From NCBI RefSeq assembly GCF_003031265.1, contig NZ_CP019966.1, forward strand, positions 4,869,501 to 4,933,500: 64,000 nt of DNA, read 5' to 3'. Of this stretch, positions 19,819-28,408 are shown piece by piece. Source of the DNA: Rhodopseudomonas palustris. Its GTDB lineage: Bacteria; Pseudomonadota; Alphaproteobacteria; Rhizobiales; Xanthobacteraceae. Every line of letters begins with the position of its first letter. The stretch's first letter is position 1. The notes beneath the pieces are model-generated. The model had not been told where the DNA came from. It was given only the letters and a program-made list of their open reading frames with translations, and made no database searches. Made by a program: the position numbers and the translations under genes.

Positions 19819-19875
19819 TCAGGAGGTGCGCCACCAACGACGTCTGAGCAGCGGGGTCGGGCGGAACGTGCGCAT
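19819..19875 (-). CDS. trpL: trp operon leader peptide
   Basis: 18-codon ORF MRTFRPTPLLRRRWWRTS with tandem Trp codons (TGG TGG) near its end, followed by the attenuator hairpin and then trpE(G). This is the classical layout for ribosome-mediated attenuation. A TTGACT hexamer about 31 nt upstream of the ATG would put the transcription start at or near the leader AUG, as I recall for rhizobial trpE(G); the matching -10 is poor, so this is tentative. No clear Shine-Dalgarno is seen, which would fit a leaderless start. Confidence 0.82.
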   Translation of the reverse strand: MRTFRPTPLLRRRWWRTS

Positions 19876-20001
19876 GGACCGGAGACGACCACCCCGGCCG
19901 TGCGGAGTCAAGGGGCTGCGGACGGGGCGAGATTGCGACCAAAGCAGCAGGTCGCGGGGCGAGATCTAGGCTAATTTGGTCCAGCCGGCAGGGGCCAACC
20001 G

Positions 20002-20196
20002 ATGAAGGTTCGAGACGTCATTCTGCTGATCGAAGCCGACGGGTGGATCCACATCGCCACCCGAGGAAGTCACCGGCAGTTCAAGCATCCCTGGAAGCCT
20101 GGCCGGGTCACCATCGCCGGCAAACCATCCGACGATCTTGCTCCGGGCACGTTTGCCAGTATCCTGAAACAGGCTGGTTTGAAGGAGCAGCGCTGA
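20002..20196 (+). CDS. hicA: HicA-family toxin
   Basis: 64 residues, a double-stranded-RNA-binding-like fold mRNA interferase. It has the typical MKVRDVILLIEADGW start, the catalytic His in GSHRQFKHP, and GRVTIAGKPSDDL...GTFASILKQAGL. In HicAB modules the toxin cleaves mRNA and is neutralised by HicB. The stop overlaps the hicB start (TGATG), so the pair is translationally coupled. Confidence 0.93.
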   Translation: MKVRDVILLIEADGWIHIATRGSHRQFKHPWKPGRVTIAGKPSDDLAPGTFASILKQAGLKEQR

Positions 20197-20402
20197 TGCG
20201 CTACGCGGTGGTGATCGAAAAAGCAGAGGGCAACTACTCTGCCTATGTGCCTGATCTGCCCGGCTGTGTGGCCACCGGCGACAGCGTCGCTGCCGTCGAG
20301 TTTGAGATCCGCGAAGCGATCCGGTTTCACATCGAGGGCCTGAAGGAAGATGGCCTGCCCGTCCCTGCTCCAACCAGTCTGGCGGAGTACGTCGAGACAT
20401 AA
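20196..20402 (+). CDS. hicB: HicB-family antitoxin
   Basis: 68 residues, starting at the ATG sharing its A with the hicA stop codon. The degenerate RNase H-like fold is recognisable from YAVVIEKAEGNYSAYVPDLP and GCVATGD, followed by EIREAIRFHIEGLKEDG. The C-terminus (PTSLAEYVET) is short and lacks an obvious DNA-binding domain, as in the compact class of HicB proteins. Whether it binds its own operator is unclear. Antitoxin of the preceding toxin. Confidence 0.93.
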   Translation: MRYAVVIEKAEGNYSAYVPDLPGCVATGDSVAAVEFEIREAIRFHIEGLKEDGLPVPAPTSLAEYVET

Positions 20403-20720
20403 CCGGTTTTCGCTTGAGGAACGTCCCCGCCGGTTCGGCGTTCTCCTTGCGCATGCCGGGTGACAACCGGCCGCAACGGGGATGGCGGACGTGGCTCATT
20501 TTGCCGGTTTCTGGCCACGACACCAACGCATCGGTACGCGCTGACGCCTAACCCGTTCCTGGCATGCATCCTCTAAAGTCGTTACTTCCTTGGGTCGCCG
20601 TGGGGACAACGGCGACAACTTCCTGCCATCGCAATCGCGCCGTATTCGCACGCAACTTCCGCCCCAATCGGAAGATCGGATTTCGGTTCCGTGACGTGTC
20701 GACTATCAGTGAGTGACCCG
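20403..20720. other. Gene-free stretch downstream of hicAB
   Basis: 318 bp with no convincing gene. An imperfect inverted repeat is near the left end (GAGGAACG ... CGTTCTCC, about 20414-20445), which could form the hicAB terminator stem but lacks a T-run. Nothing else was identified. Confidence 0.4.
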
Positions 20721-20897
20721 ATGCCGAGCAGACTGGATCAACAGATCGACCGGATCGTCGCCGAAAACGGCGGCAGCCTGCATGACGCGCTCCGCGCGCT
20801 GATGCAGGTCAACGAACATCTCGAGGCGGAATTGGAAAGGCTGCGTGCCGTAATGGTGTACAGCCAAGCCTGTGCCGACGGTCAATCGCTGCACTAA
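20721..20897 (+). CDS. Small conserved-type hypothetical protein
   Basis: 58 residues, predicted almost wholly helical and acidic/amphipathic (LDQQIDRIVAENGG, then ALMQVNEHLEAELERLRAVM), consistent with a short coiled coil. No signal peptide or metal site. ATG at 20721; the frame opens at 20691 but those codons are unconvincing. No function recognised. Confidence 0.5.
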   Translation: MPSRLDQQIDRIVAENGGSLHDALRALMQVNEHLEAELERLRAVMVYSQACADGQSLH

Positions 20898-20932
20898 GCG
20901 ATCGTGGCAAACGCCCCGCACCGGGCGCTCCC

Positions 20933-21151
20933 TCACGCCTTCTTCAAGAACTCCGTGCGCAGCACCAGGCCCTTGATCTTGTCGGTGCGGCCTTCGATTT
21001 CGTCTTCGCTGTCGGTGAGGCGAATGCCGCGGATCATCGTGCCGCGCTTCAGCACGGTCGACGAGCCCTTCAGCTTCAGGTCCTTGATAAGGGAGACGTT
21101 GTCGCCATCGGCGAGCAGCGCGCCGTTGCAGTCCCTGACTTCGATGCTCAT
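20933..21151 (-). CDS. PhnA/YjdM-type domain protein, short form
   Basis: 72 residues matching only the C-terminal PhnA domain of YjdM (VRDCNGALLADGDNVSLIKDLKLKGSS, broken here into its conserved halves VRDCNGALLADGD and LIKDLKLKG; then IRGIRLTD). The N-terminal zinc ribbon present in the longer enterobacterial proteins is absent. Despite older names it is not a proven phosphonate enzyme. ATG at 21151 with AGGAACCGA just upstream. It is a single gene. Confidence 0.85.
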   Translation of the reverse strand: MSIEVRDCNGALLADGDNVSLIKDLKLKGSSTVLKRGTMIRGIRLTDSEDEIEGRTDKIKGLVLRTEFLKKA

Positions 21152-21285
21152 GTCGGTTCCTCGTTTCGTTGGCGCAAAGCCAAAGCAGGAATGCGGCGTG
21201 CGCGCAATGCTGCGGCAGGCTGCATCCAAATGAAAAGCGCGAGGCGGATCGCTCCGCCCCGCGCCTGGTGTTGAAGCCGAAAAGC

Positions 21286-21969
21286 TCAGAACCGGTAGGT
21301 GATGCCGGTGCCGATCAGCCACGGATCGAGGTTGACCTTGCCGGTCACGACATTGCCGCCGGCGACGCCGTTCCACTCGGGGCGCAGCCACAGCTTCTTG
21401 ACGTCGACGTTCCAACCCCAGTGCTTGTCGAACATGTAGTCGAAGCCGATCTGGACCGCCGGAGCGAACGCGTCCTTGAGATGGCTGTCGGTGACGAGGC
21501 CACCTGCAGCGCTCTGGCTGAAGAAGAAGGTGTAGTTCACACCGGCGCCGACATACGGCTTGAACGCGCCGAAGTCGGTGAAGTGATACTGCAGGGTCAG
21601 GGTCGGCGGCAGCAGCCAGGCCTTACCCACGTCCACGCCAGGTGCGCTGGAGAAAGCGACGGTGTGACGGGTGACGCCGAGGATCAATTCAGCGGCAATG
21701 TTCTTGGTGAAGAAGTAGGTGATGTCGAGTTCGGGTACCACAGCATCGGAGGTCTTCAACGCCGAACCGGGCACCTGATCAACGTAGCCCGAGTCACGGG
21801 CGACCACGCCCAGCGCGCGCAGGCGGATCATCCACGGGCTGGATTCCTCCACAACCGGCGCCTTGTAGATCGGGCGGGTGGCGAGATCGGCGGCGTCGGC
21901 ATTGGCCGACACGAGGTTGAATGCCGCCGCCAAAGCCAGCGCCGACACTGCGGTCAGAAACTTGGTCAT
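21286..21969 (-). CDS. OmpW-family outer membrane protein
   Basis: 227 residues. Cleavable signal peptide (about 1-27, ending ANADA) and an eight-stranded beta-barrel pattern ending in the aromatic terminus ITYRF. Characteristic segments are PTLTLQYHFTDFG and FKPYVGAGVNYTFFFSQ, plus FDYMFDKHWGWNVDVK. OmpW proteins form narrow barrels with a hydrophobic channel for small molecules. ATG at 21969 with AAAGGGGC a few bases upstream. Confidence 0.95.
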   Translation of the reverse strand: MTKFLTAVSALALAAAFNLVSANADAADLATRPIYKAPVVEESSPWMIRLRALGVVARDSGYVDQVPGSALKTSDAVVPELDITYFFTKNIAAELILGVTRHTVAFSSAPGVDVGKAWLLPPTLTLQYHFTDFGAFKPYVGAGVNYTFFFSQSAAGGLVTDSHLKDAFAPAVQIGFDYMFDKHWGWNVDVKKLWLRPEWNGVAGGNVVTGKVNLDPWLIGTGITYRF

Positions 21970-22201
21970 AGATGCCCCTTTTGAAGCTCGGTCGCGTGAG
22001 CGGGAAACCCACGCTCAAGGTGCACAGATGCCGCCGGGGGCTAAGAAGATTTGATCTGAATCAAATCGGGAGGCGGCCGCTGCGTCATTGCGACGCGCGT
22101 GACTTTCCGGTCACAGATTGACGTCCTGCCACGGGCAAAGCGATATCGGTTCGCGCGGGAAATCCCCGACTCCGTGCACAAAGCGCAAGTGCCGCAGAGG
22201 C

Positions 22202-22462
22202 TTACGGACGTTCCGGATTGCGCATCATGTACTCGCCGAGATTGCGCTGGGCGCGATTCGCACGGGTGATGGCGTTGGAGCGTTGGACGTCCCGATCCTT
22301 CCGGCACGCGACGTATTCGGACGATCCTGCAACCACGCCGTTCTGCCGGCAGTAGGCGTCGTCGTCGCCGATGTCCGCCGGAGCATCGTTGCGGCTTGCG
22401 CAGCCGGCGAGCGCAAGGGCGACGACAGAGAGGGCGAGCAGGCGTTTTGCGGTTGACGGCAT
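22202..22462 (-). CDS. Small lipoprotein of unknown function
   Basis: 86 residues. Lipoprotein signal peptide with lipobox ALAGC (Cys 21). The mature part is polar, with two further Cys (YCRQNG and YVACRKD) that could form a disulfide, and a basic Asn/Arg-rich end. ATG at 22462; an upstream in-frame start at 22480 would add only six residues. No family recognised. Confidence 0.7.
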   Translation of the reverse strand: MPSTAKRLLALSVVALALAGCASRNDAPADIGDDDAYCRQNGVVAGSSEYVACRKDRDVQRSNAITRANRAQRNLGEYMMRNPERP

Positions 22463-22482
22463 CAAAGGTCCCCAGAGCACGG

Positions 22483-22580
22483 GTCATTCCGGGGCGCTTG
22501 CGAAGCGAGCGAACCCGGAATCTCGTGGCAACAACATCGGGATTCCGGGTCGCGCGTTACACGCGCCCCCCGGAATGACG
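22483..22580. repeat. Dispersed repeat, family B (copy 1)
   Basis: Begins GTCATTCCGGGGCG, contains GCGAAGCGAGCGAACCCGGA and a middle GGGATTCCGGGTCGCGC, and ends CCCCGGAATGACG, so its ends are inverted. A second copy is at 47848-47963 and a related short inverted repeat at about 7947-7983. Confidence 0.75.
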
Positions 22581-22600
22581 TTGCGAGGCTTTGTCTAACC

Positions 22601-22631
22601 GGAATTGCGGACTTTGTAAGTCCGCAATTCC
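22601..22631. terminator. Perfect 14-bp inverted repeat after prpE
   Basis: GGAATTGCGGACTT - TGT - AAGTCCGCAATTCC, a perfect stem with a 3-nt loop, 8 bp beyond the prpE stop codon. No T-run follows on either side, so it may act as an mRNA 3'-end stabiliser rather than a simple intrinsic terminator. Confidence 0.6.
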
Positions 22632-22639
22632 GAGCTGGC

Positions 22640-24550
22640 TCAGCTGTGGCTCTTCAGCGCCGAGGAGATGTCGTCGAGCGCGGTCGGGTCTTCGATCGTG
22701 GCCGGCATCGTCCAGGCATCGCCGTCGGCGATCTTCTTGATGGTGCCGCGCAGGATCTTACCCGAACGAGTCTTCGGCAGCCGCGGCACGGTGATCGCGA
22801 GCTTGAACGCCGCGACCGGGCCGAGCTTGTCGCGCACCAGCTTGACGATCTCCTTCTCGATCTCGGCCGGGTCGCGGTCGACGCCGGTCTTCAGCACGAT
22901 CAGGCCGCACGGCACCTCGCCCTTGATCGGATCGTTGATGCCGAGCACGGCGCATTCGGCGACGTCCGGATGCGAGGCGAGGATCTCCTCCATGCCGCCG
23001 GTCGACAGCCGGTGGCCGGCGACGTTGATGATGTCGTCGGTACGGCCCATCACGAAGACATAGCCGTCTTCGTCGACATAGCCGGCGTCGGAGGTCTTGT
23101 AGTAGCCGGGATAGTCGGCGAAGTAGCTCTCGCGGCAACGCTCGTCCTGCTGCCACAGCGTCGGCAGGTTGCCGGGCGGCAACGGCAGCTTGATCACGAT
23201 AGAGCCCATGGAGCCGGCGGGCACCGGCTTGGCGCCCTCGTCGACGACTTCAAGCTTGTAGCCGGGCATCGGCACCGTCGGCGAACCGTGCTTGACCGGC
23301 AGCAGGCCGAGGCCGACCGGATTGCCGGCGATGCACCAGCCGGTTTCGGTCTGCCACCAGTGATCGATCACCGGCACCTTGAGCTGCTGCTCGGCCCACT
23401 CCACTGTCGGCGGGTCGGCGCGCTCGCCGGCCAGGAACAGCGTGCGCAACTTCGACAGGTCGTATTTGCGGATGAAGCTGCCATCCGGGTCTTCCTTGCG
23501 GATGGCGCGGAACGCGGTCGGCGCCGTGAACAGCGCCACCGCGCCGTGCTCGGAAATGACCCGCCAGAACGCGCCGGCATCCGGGGTGCCGACCGGCTTG
23601 CCTTCATACATGATCGAGGTCGCGCCGTGGATCAGCGGGCCGTAGATGATGTAGCTGTGGCCGACCACCCAGCCGATGTCGGAGGCGCACCACCACACCT
23701 CGCCCGGCTTGATGCCGTAGAGGTTTTCCATCGTCCATTTCAGCGCGACGAGATGGCCGCCGTTATCGCGGACCACGCCCTTCGGCTTACCGGTCGTGCC
23801 GGAGGTGTAGAGAATGTAGAGCGGGTCGGTGGCATCGACCGCGACGCAGTCGGCTTTCTTGCCGGCGGACATCGCCTGCTCGCGCAAGGTCGCCCAGTCG
23901 TGATCGCGGCCCGCCTTCAGCTCGCAATCCTGCTGCGGCCGCTTCAGGATGATACAAGCCTCCGGCTTCACCGACGCAAGCTCGATCGCTTCATCGAGCA
24001 GCGGCTTGTACTTGACGATGCGGCCCGGCTCGATGCCGCAGCTCGCCGACAGGATCAGCTTCGGCTTGGCGTCTTCGATGCGGGTGGCGAGCTCCTTGGC
24101 GGCGAAGCCACCGAACACCACCGAATGCACCGCGCCGATGCGGGCGCAGGCCAGCATCGCCACCATCGATTCCGGCACCATCGGCATATAGAGGATGACG
24201 CGGTCACCTTTCTGAACGCCGAAGTCCTGCATGATCGCGGCGAGCGTCTGCACTTCGCGCAGCATCTCGGCGTAGGTGTACTTGCTCACCGTGCCGGTCA
24301 GCGGCGAGTCGTGGATCAGCGCGAGCTGATCGGCGCGGCCGCCGGCGACATGGCGGTCGAGCGCGTTGTAGCAGGTGTTGACCTTGGCGCCGGGAAACCA
24401 GCGGCCATACAGGCCGAGCGAGGGATCGAACACCTTCTTCGGCGGCTCGATCCAGTCGATGCTCTGCGCGACCTCTCCCCAGAACCCTTCCGGGTCGGCC
24501 AGCGAGCGGGCATGAACCTCGCGGTAACGGCTCTTGTCATGGATAGTCAT
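22640..24550 (-). CDS. prpE: Propionyl-CoA synthetase-type acyl-CoA ligase
   Basis: 636 residues of the acetyl/propionyl-CoA synthetase family: acyl-AMP formation then thioester transfer to CoA. The ATP loop YTSGTTGKPKG lies near residue 246. The acyl-site segment WWQTETGWCIAGNPVG is of PrpE/ACSS3 type (Acs has a different continuation), and the catalytic Lys 598 lies in PKTRSGKILRG. That lysine motif is the one reversibly acetylated by Pat-type enzymes in this family, as reported for R. palustris ligases. A propionate preference is inferred. The gene stands alone, with a strong hairpin downstream. Confidence 0.9.
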   Translation of the reverse strand: MTIHDKSRYREVHARSLADPEGFWGEVAQSIDWIEPPKKVFDPSLGLYGRWFPGAKVNTCYNALDRHVAGGRADQLALIHDSPLTGTVSKYTYAEMLREVQTLAAIMQDFGVQKGDRVILYMPMVPESMVAMLACARIGAVHSVVFGGFAAKELATRIEDAKPKLILSASCGIEPGRIVKYKPLLDEAIELASVKPEACIILKRPQQDCELKAGRDHDWATLREQAMSAGKKADCVAVDATDPLYILYTSGTTGKPKGVVRDNGGHLVALKWTMENLYGIKPGEVWWCASDIGWVVGHSYIIYGPLIHGATSIMYEGKPVGTPDAGAFWRVISEHGAVALFTAPTAFRAIRKEDPDGSFIRKYDLSKLRTLFLAGERADPPTVEWAEQQLKVPVIDHWWQTETGWCIAGNPVGLGLLPVKHGSPTVPMPGYKLEVVDEGAKPVPAGSMGSIVIKLPLPPGNLPTLWQQDERCRESYFADYPGYYKTSDAGYVDEDGYVFVMGRTDDIINVAGHRLSTGGMEEILASHPDVAECAVLGINDPIKGEVPCGLIVLKTGVDRDPAEIEKEIVKLVRDKLGPVAAFKLAITVPRLPKTRSGKILRGTIKKIADGDAWTMPATIEDPTALDDISSALKSHS

Positions 24551-24727
24551 GGCGTCACGCTCCCGTGGATCTCAGGCGGTTTGCCCGCCATGTCCGGCTT
24601 TTAGGCGCGGCATGCAACCCCGCCTTTGTTCCTAATCAAGCCGCGTCCTTTGGTTCGGTCCGGCCCGGGCGGCATTGTGGCGAGCTGCCAACGGGTTGCA
24701 AGCACCAGCCGGAGGGCCGCCGCGCGT

Positions 24728-25486
24728 CTAGCTGCCGCTGGCGCCCGACAATTGCCGCAGGCGTGCTTCCAGCGCGGCACGCAGATCGTAGCCGGGGCGG
24801 CCGAAGCCGGCCTCGCGCGCGGCAACGAAGGAAGCGTGCGCCTGCTTCAGCGCCCGCAGGGCAGCGGGCTGGCCGGCGCTGTCGCGGAGCGCCCGTCGGT
24901 ACAGCGCATCGATCCGGCGATCGAGATCGGCCAGCGCCGGATCGGCACAGATCGCCTTGTCCACAGCCTTGCGGGCGCGGCGGCAGTCGAAGCTCGGCTT
25001 GCCGGCGACCGCCTGCTGGGCCCCGACCCGTTCGACCTCCAGCGCCAGCGCCTTGTGGTTGGCGCGCGCCGCGACGTGGTCGGGCTTCAGCTTCAGCGCA
25101 GCGGAGAAGTCGGCCAGCGCCTTACGGGTGTCACCCTTGCCGCGCCACAGCTCGCCGCGGGCATTGAGCGCATCGGGCTGCTTCGGATCGACCCGCAGCG
25201 CGTCGTCATAATCGGCGATCGCCCGATCGACCTGACCGATCCGGGCATGAGCGGCGGCCCGCGCCAGCAGCGCCTTGCAGCGCTCGCCCTTCTCGGTCTC
25301 GCGGCTGTCGATCACCTTGCTGCACTGCGCGATGGTGTAGCGATCGTCGGGCTTACTCGCGGCAGCAAGGCACGCCCCCGGATCGGCCGTCGGATCGTCC
25401 GGCGGCTCGCCACCGGTCGCGAAGGCGGGCGACGTAGCAAGCGTCGTGGCGATCAGGAAACTCGCGGCAATGAGAACAGCGCGCAT
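24728..25486 (-). CDS. Exported TPR protein with LprI-like C-terminal domain
   Basis: 252 residues. Signal peptide (about 1-24, MRAVLIAASFLIATTL). TPR-type helices cover residues 60-135 (AIADYDDALRVDPKQPDALN, then KALADFSAALKLKPDH). A C-terminal Cys-containing domain FDCRRARKAVDKAICADPAL...LDRRIDALYRRAL matches the LprI/DUF1311 pattern, a family that includes lysozyme inhibitors. A role in envelope protection is therefore conceivable but unproven. The start at 25486 is preferred over 25513 because it begins the signal peptide directly. Confidence 0.75.
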   Translation of the reverse strand: MRAVLIAASFLIATTLATSPAFATGGEPPDDPTADPGACLAAASKPDDRYTIAQCSKVIDSRETEKGERCKALLARAAAHARIGQVDRAIADYDDALRVDPKQPDALNARGELWRGKGDTRKALADFSAALKLKPDHVAARANHKALALEVERVGAQQAVAGKPSFDCRRARKAVDKAICADPALADLDRRIDALYRRALRDSAGQPAALRALKQAHASFVAAREAGFGRPGYDLRAALEARLRQLSGASGS

Positions 25487-25536
25487 CGATCGAACTACCG
25501 CTTCGTACTTCAAATCAGCGTCGTTTCATTCCTCTT

Positions 25537-25566
25537 CGTCATGCCCGGCTTGACCCGGCCATGACG
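25537..25566. repeat. Half-unit of dispersed repeat family A
   Basis: A single palindrome, CGTCATGCCCGGCTTGACCC followed by GGCCATGACG: the left hairpin of family A with its outer ends joined directly. It sits between the TPR/LprI gene and the SDR gene. Confidence 0.7.
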
Positions 25567-25590
25567 TGGGGAAGCGTAAAGCGCTGCTGC

Positions 25591-26394
25591 TCAGTTCACC
25601 TTCAGCGTCAGGCCGCCGTCGACCACCAGTTCGATGCCGGTGACGTATTTCGACTCGTCGCTGGCGAGGAACAGCGCTGCGTTGGCGACGTCCCAGGCTT
25701 CGCCCATGTGGCCCATCGGCACCTGGGCGTCGCGAGCGCGCCACATCGCGTCGACGTCGCCGCCCGAATAACTGGCCGCAAGGCCGGCGGAATGCGCCAC
25801 CATCGGGGTCTTCATCAGCCCCGGCAGGATCGCGTTCACCCGGACATGGTCCTTGGCGTATTCCACCGCGGTGTTGCGGGTCAGCGCGTTCATCGCCGCC
25901 TTGGAGGCCGCGTAGCTGACATAGGAGATGCCGAGATAACGGATCGACGCGATCGACGAGATGTTGATGATCGATCCGCCGCCCTGACGTTGCATCACCG
26001 GAACGACGTACTTCATCGCCAGATAGGCGCTCTTCAGGTTGATCGCGAATACGCGGTCCCAATCGGCTTCGGCGACTTCGACGACGCCGCCGGTCTCGGC
26101 GATGCCGACATTGTTGTCGAGCACGTCGATGCCGTCCCAGGCCTTGACGCAGGCCGCCACCATCGCCTCGACGTCGGCGGCGCGCGACACATCGGCGGCG
26201 AACGCAATGCCGCGGCCGCCTTCGGCCTTGATGATATCGACGGTTTCCTCGGCTGCCGCGAGATTGCGATCGACGCAGAACACCTGCGCGCCCTCGCGCG
26301 CGAACGTCACCGCGGTCGCCTTGCCGTTGCCCCAGCCGGGTCCGATCGAACCGGCGCCGACCACCAGCGCGGTTTTGCCTTCAAGTCGTGGCAT
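25591..26394 (-). CDS. Short-chain dehydrogenase/reductase (SDR)
   Basis: 267-residue Rossmann oxidoreductase. The glycine motif is atypical (VVGAGSIGPGWGNGKA, with an extended loop), followed by the VDRN acidic end of beta2, which suggests NAD preference. NVGIAETG replaces the usual NNAG. The active site is complete: Ser in NISSIAS, Tyr and Lys in YVSYAASKAA. C-terminal GGLTLKVN. The substrate is not identifiable. The ATG at 26394 is chosen; an in-frame GTG at 26409 would add five residues. Confidence 0.88.
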   Translation of the reverse strand: MPRLEGKTALVVGAGSIGPGWGNGKATAVTFAREGAQVFCVDRNLAAAEETVDIIKAEGGRGIAFAADVSRAADVEAMVAACVKAWDGIDVLDNNVGIAETGGVVEVAEADWDRVFAINLKSAYLAMKYVVPVMQRQGGGSIINISSIASIRYLGISYVSYAASKAAMNALTRNTAVEYAKDHVRVNAILPGLMKTPMVAHSAGLAASYSGGDVDAMWRARDAQVPMGHMGEAWDVANAALFLASDESKYVTGIELVVDGGLTLKVN

Positions 26395-26492
26395 ATTCTG
26401 CTGTTCCACTACACGCTACGGCCGCGCCATCACAGGCGCGGGCCTACTCCGCCCTCGCCGTCGGGCAACTCGGCACCCGCGACGAGGGCTGA

Positions 26493-28268
26493 TTACGGCG
26501 TCCCGTGCGTGAGATCAAACACCTTCTTCTGGTGGGCGACGGCCTGCTTGGCGCTGGCGCTCTGGGTGAAGAGGTCGAGCGAATCCGCATCGTCGTCCGA
26601 CACCGGCGTCAGTGCCTGATCGGTGTAGGCCAGCCGCTGCGGATCGCGCGCGACACGGATGCCGATCGCCGCGACTTTGGCGAACGCAGCCAGAATGGCG
26701 CCGGTTTTACGTACGCTATCGAGCGCAAAACGCGGCCAGAACAGCAGCGCGCTCGGCGCGGCGAGACCCGGCCGCCGCTCGGACGGGTGCCGCTGCCGGA
26801 ACAGGCCGCATTGCAGCGGATGTACATTCTCGACCCGGATCGCGGTGGAGAAGATCGCCAGCAGCTTGACCAGGCTGCTGATCTTGATCCCGGTCGCCGC
26901 GGCGCGACGCAGCAGCGTCTCGATGTGGTCGGGCGTGTAGTAGCGGCTCCACGCCTCGCGATAGATCGCTTCCCATTCGGACCGCGACATCAACGGATGC
27001 GCGGTGCAGACGTGCTCGACGTCGTAGTTGTTGAGATCCGGGTCCATCGCAACGCCGGCGCGCCACAGCGTCTGGTGATCCTCCGAACCCGGCAGCGGCG
27101 TCAGGCAGAAGAACTCCATGACGTCGATCGGCAGTTCACGCTTGATGATGTCGATATCGGCGCGGATCGACTCCGGCGTATCGGCCGGAAAGCCCAGGAT
27201 GTAACCGGCCAGCGTGATGATGCCGTGGTCCTTCCAGGCCAGCAGCATTGCGCGATATTCGGTGATCTTGTTCTGCCGCTTGTTGGCGGTGAGCAGATTG
27301 GCCGGATTGATATTCTCCAGCCCGATGAACACCCGCGTCACGCCGGCGCGCTTGGCCTTCTCGATGAAGCGCGGGATCTTGTGACACAGCGTGTCGACCT
27401 GGATCATGAAACCGAGCGGAATGTCTTCGGTCTCGCGGATCTGGATCAGGCGGTCGAGGATCGCTTCCCAGTCCTTGTTGCGGGCGAAGTTGTCGTCGGT
27501 GATGAAGTACTTGCTGATGCCCTGCGCCCAGTTCCGGCGCACCATCGCCTCGATATCATCGGGCGTGCGGTAGCGCGACTTGCGGCCCTGCACGTTGATG
27601 ATGGTGCAGAATGAGCACTGATACGGACAGCCGCGCCCGGCATCGACGCTGGTCGACAGGCCGAGCGTCCGCTTCACGGTGGCGAGCGGCAGATACGGCG
27701 CCGGCACGCCCTCGATCCCGGGCAGGTCGTTGAGGAAATTATAGACCGGCTGCAGTTGCCCGGCCGCGGCATCCTGCAGCACGCCGTCGAACCGGCCGCC
27801 CTCGGCCTCGCCGGCGAACATCGCCACGCCCATGTCGCGGCAGTCGTCGAGGCCGATCGCCTTGCCGTCGAGCATCGCCAGGCAACCGGAGACGTGAAAC
27901 CCGCCCATCACCACCGGCACGCCGCTTTTCCGGAACGGCCGGGCAATATCGAGCGCGCGCGGATATTGGTTGGACTGCACCCCGACCAGCCCCACCAGGC
28001 CGAAATTGCCGTTGCGGGCGAAGCGCTCGAGCAGCGCCGGAATGTCGATCCGGGTATTGAACTCGTCCATCGCCTCGATCTCGAACTCGACGTCGGCACC
28101 GAGCACTTGGCGCGCGGCGACGTCGGCGGCGATGCCGTAGAGCGTGGCGAGTGAGTTCGAGGGAATGATCCCGCGCCACCAGCGCAGGACGTAACCGTCA
28201 TCGTCGTAATGTGACGGTTTGATCAGCAACAGAATAAATTTCCGCTTCGCGTGCGCGACCGGCTGCAT
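26493..28268 (-). CDS. B12-binding radical SAM protein
   Basis: 591 residues. An N-terminal cobalamin-binding-type domain (about 10-190) is followed by a radical SAM core with the cluster motif CPYQCSFC near residues 212-219 and downstream strands (FITDDNFARN, IGLENINPANL, GYILGFPADT) typical of B12-dependent class B enzymes. About 130 C-terminal residues after the core contain a hydrophobic, possibly membrane-associated stretch (about 500-545) and a variable end. These enzymes often methylate unactivated carbons in lipids or natural products; the substrate here is unknown. GAGG lies 8 nt before the ATG at 28268; a GTG at 28277 is also in frame. Confidence 0.87.
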   Translation of the reverse strand: MQPVAHAKRKFILLLIKPSHYDDDGYVLRWWRGIIPSNSLATLYGIAADVAARQVLGADVEFEIEAMDEFNTRIDIPALLERFARNGNFGLVGLVGVQSNQYPRALDIARPFRKSGVPVVMGGFHVSGCLAMLDGKAIGLDDCRDMGVAMFAGEAEGGRFDGVLQDAAAGQLQPVYNFLNDLPGIEGVPAPYLPLATVKRTLGLSTSVDAGRGCPYQCSFCTIINVQGRKSRYRTPDDIEAMVRRNWAQGISKYFITDDNFARNKDWEAILDRLIQIRETEDIPLGFMIQVDTLCHKIPRFIEKAKRAGVTRVFIGLENINPANLLTANKRQNKITEYRAMLLAWKDHGIITLAGYILGFPADTPESIRADIDIIKRELPIDVMEFFCLTPLPGSEDHQTLWRAGVAMDPDLNNYDVEHVCTAHPLMSRSEWEAIYREAWSRYYTPDHIETLLRRAAATGIKISSLVKLLAIFSTAIRVENVHPLQCGLFRQRHPSERRPGLAAPSALLFWPRFALDSVRKTGAILAAFAKVAAIGIRVARDPQRLAYTDQALTPVSDDDADSLDLFTQSASAKQAVAHQKKVFDLTHGTP

Positions 28269-28408
28269 TAGCGACACCTCTCCGGCCGAACGCCCGTCGA
28301 GCGAACGATCTGTATTGCGGCGCAGTGTGCCTGTGCTTCGGCGGTGGCCGCAAGCGATTAATCGGCATCAGGAGGGCGATATTCAACCGGCAGCAATGCG
28401 CTGAGAGG

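Noticed and set aside
22646..24604. 652-residue plus-strand open frame opposite prpE
   Set aside because: Same reason: exact shadow of a strongly conserved ligase.
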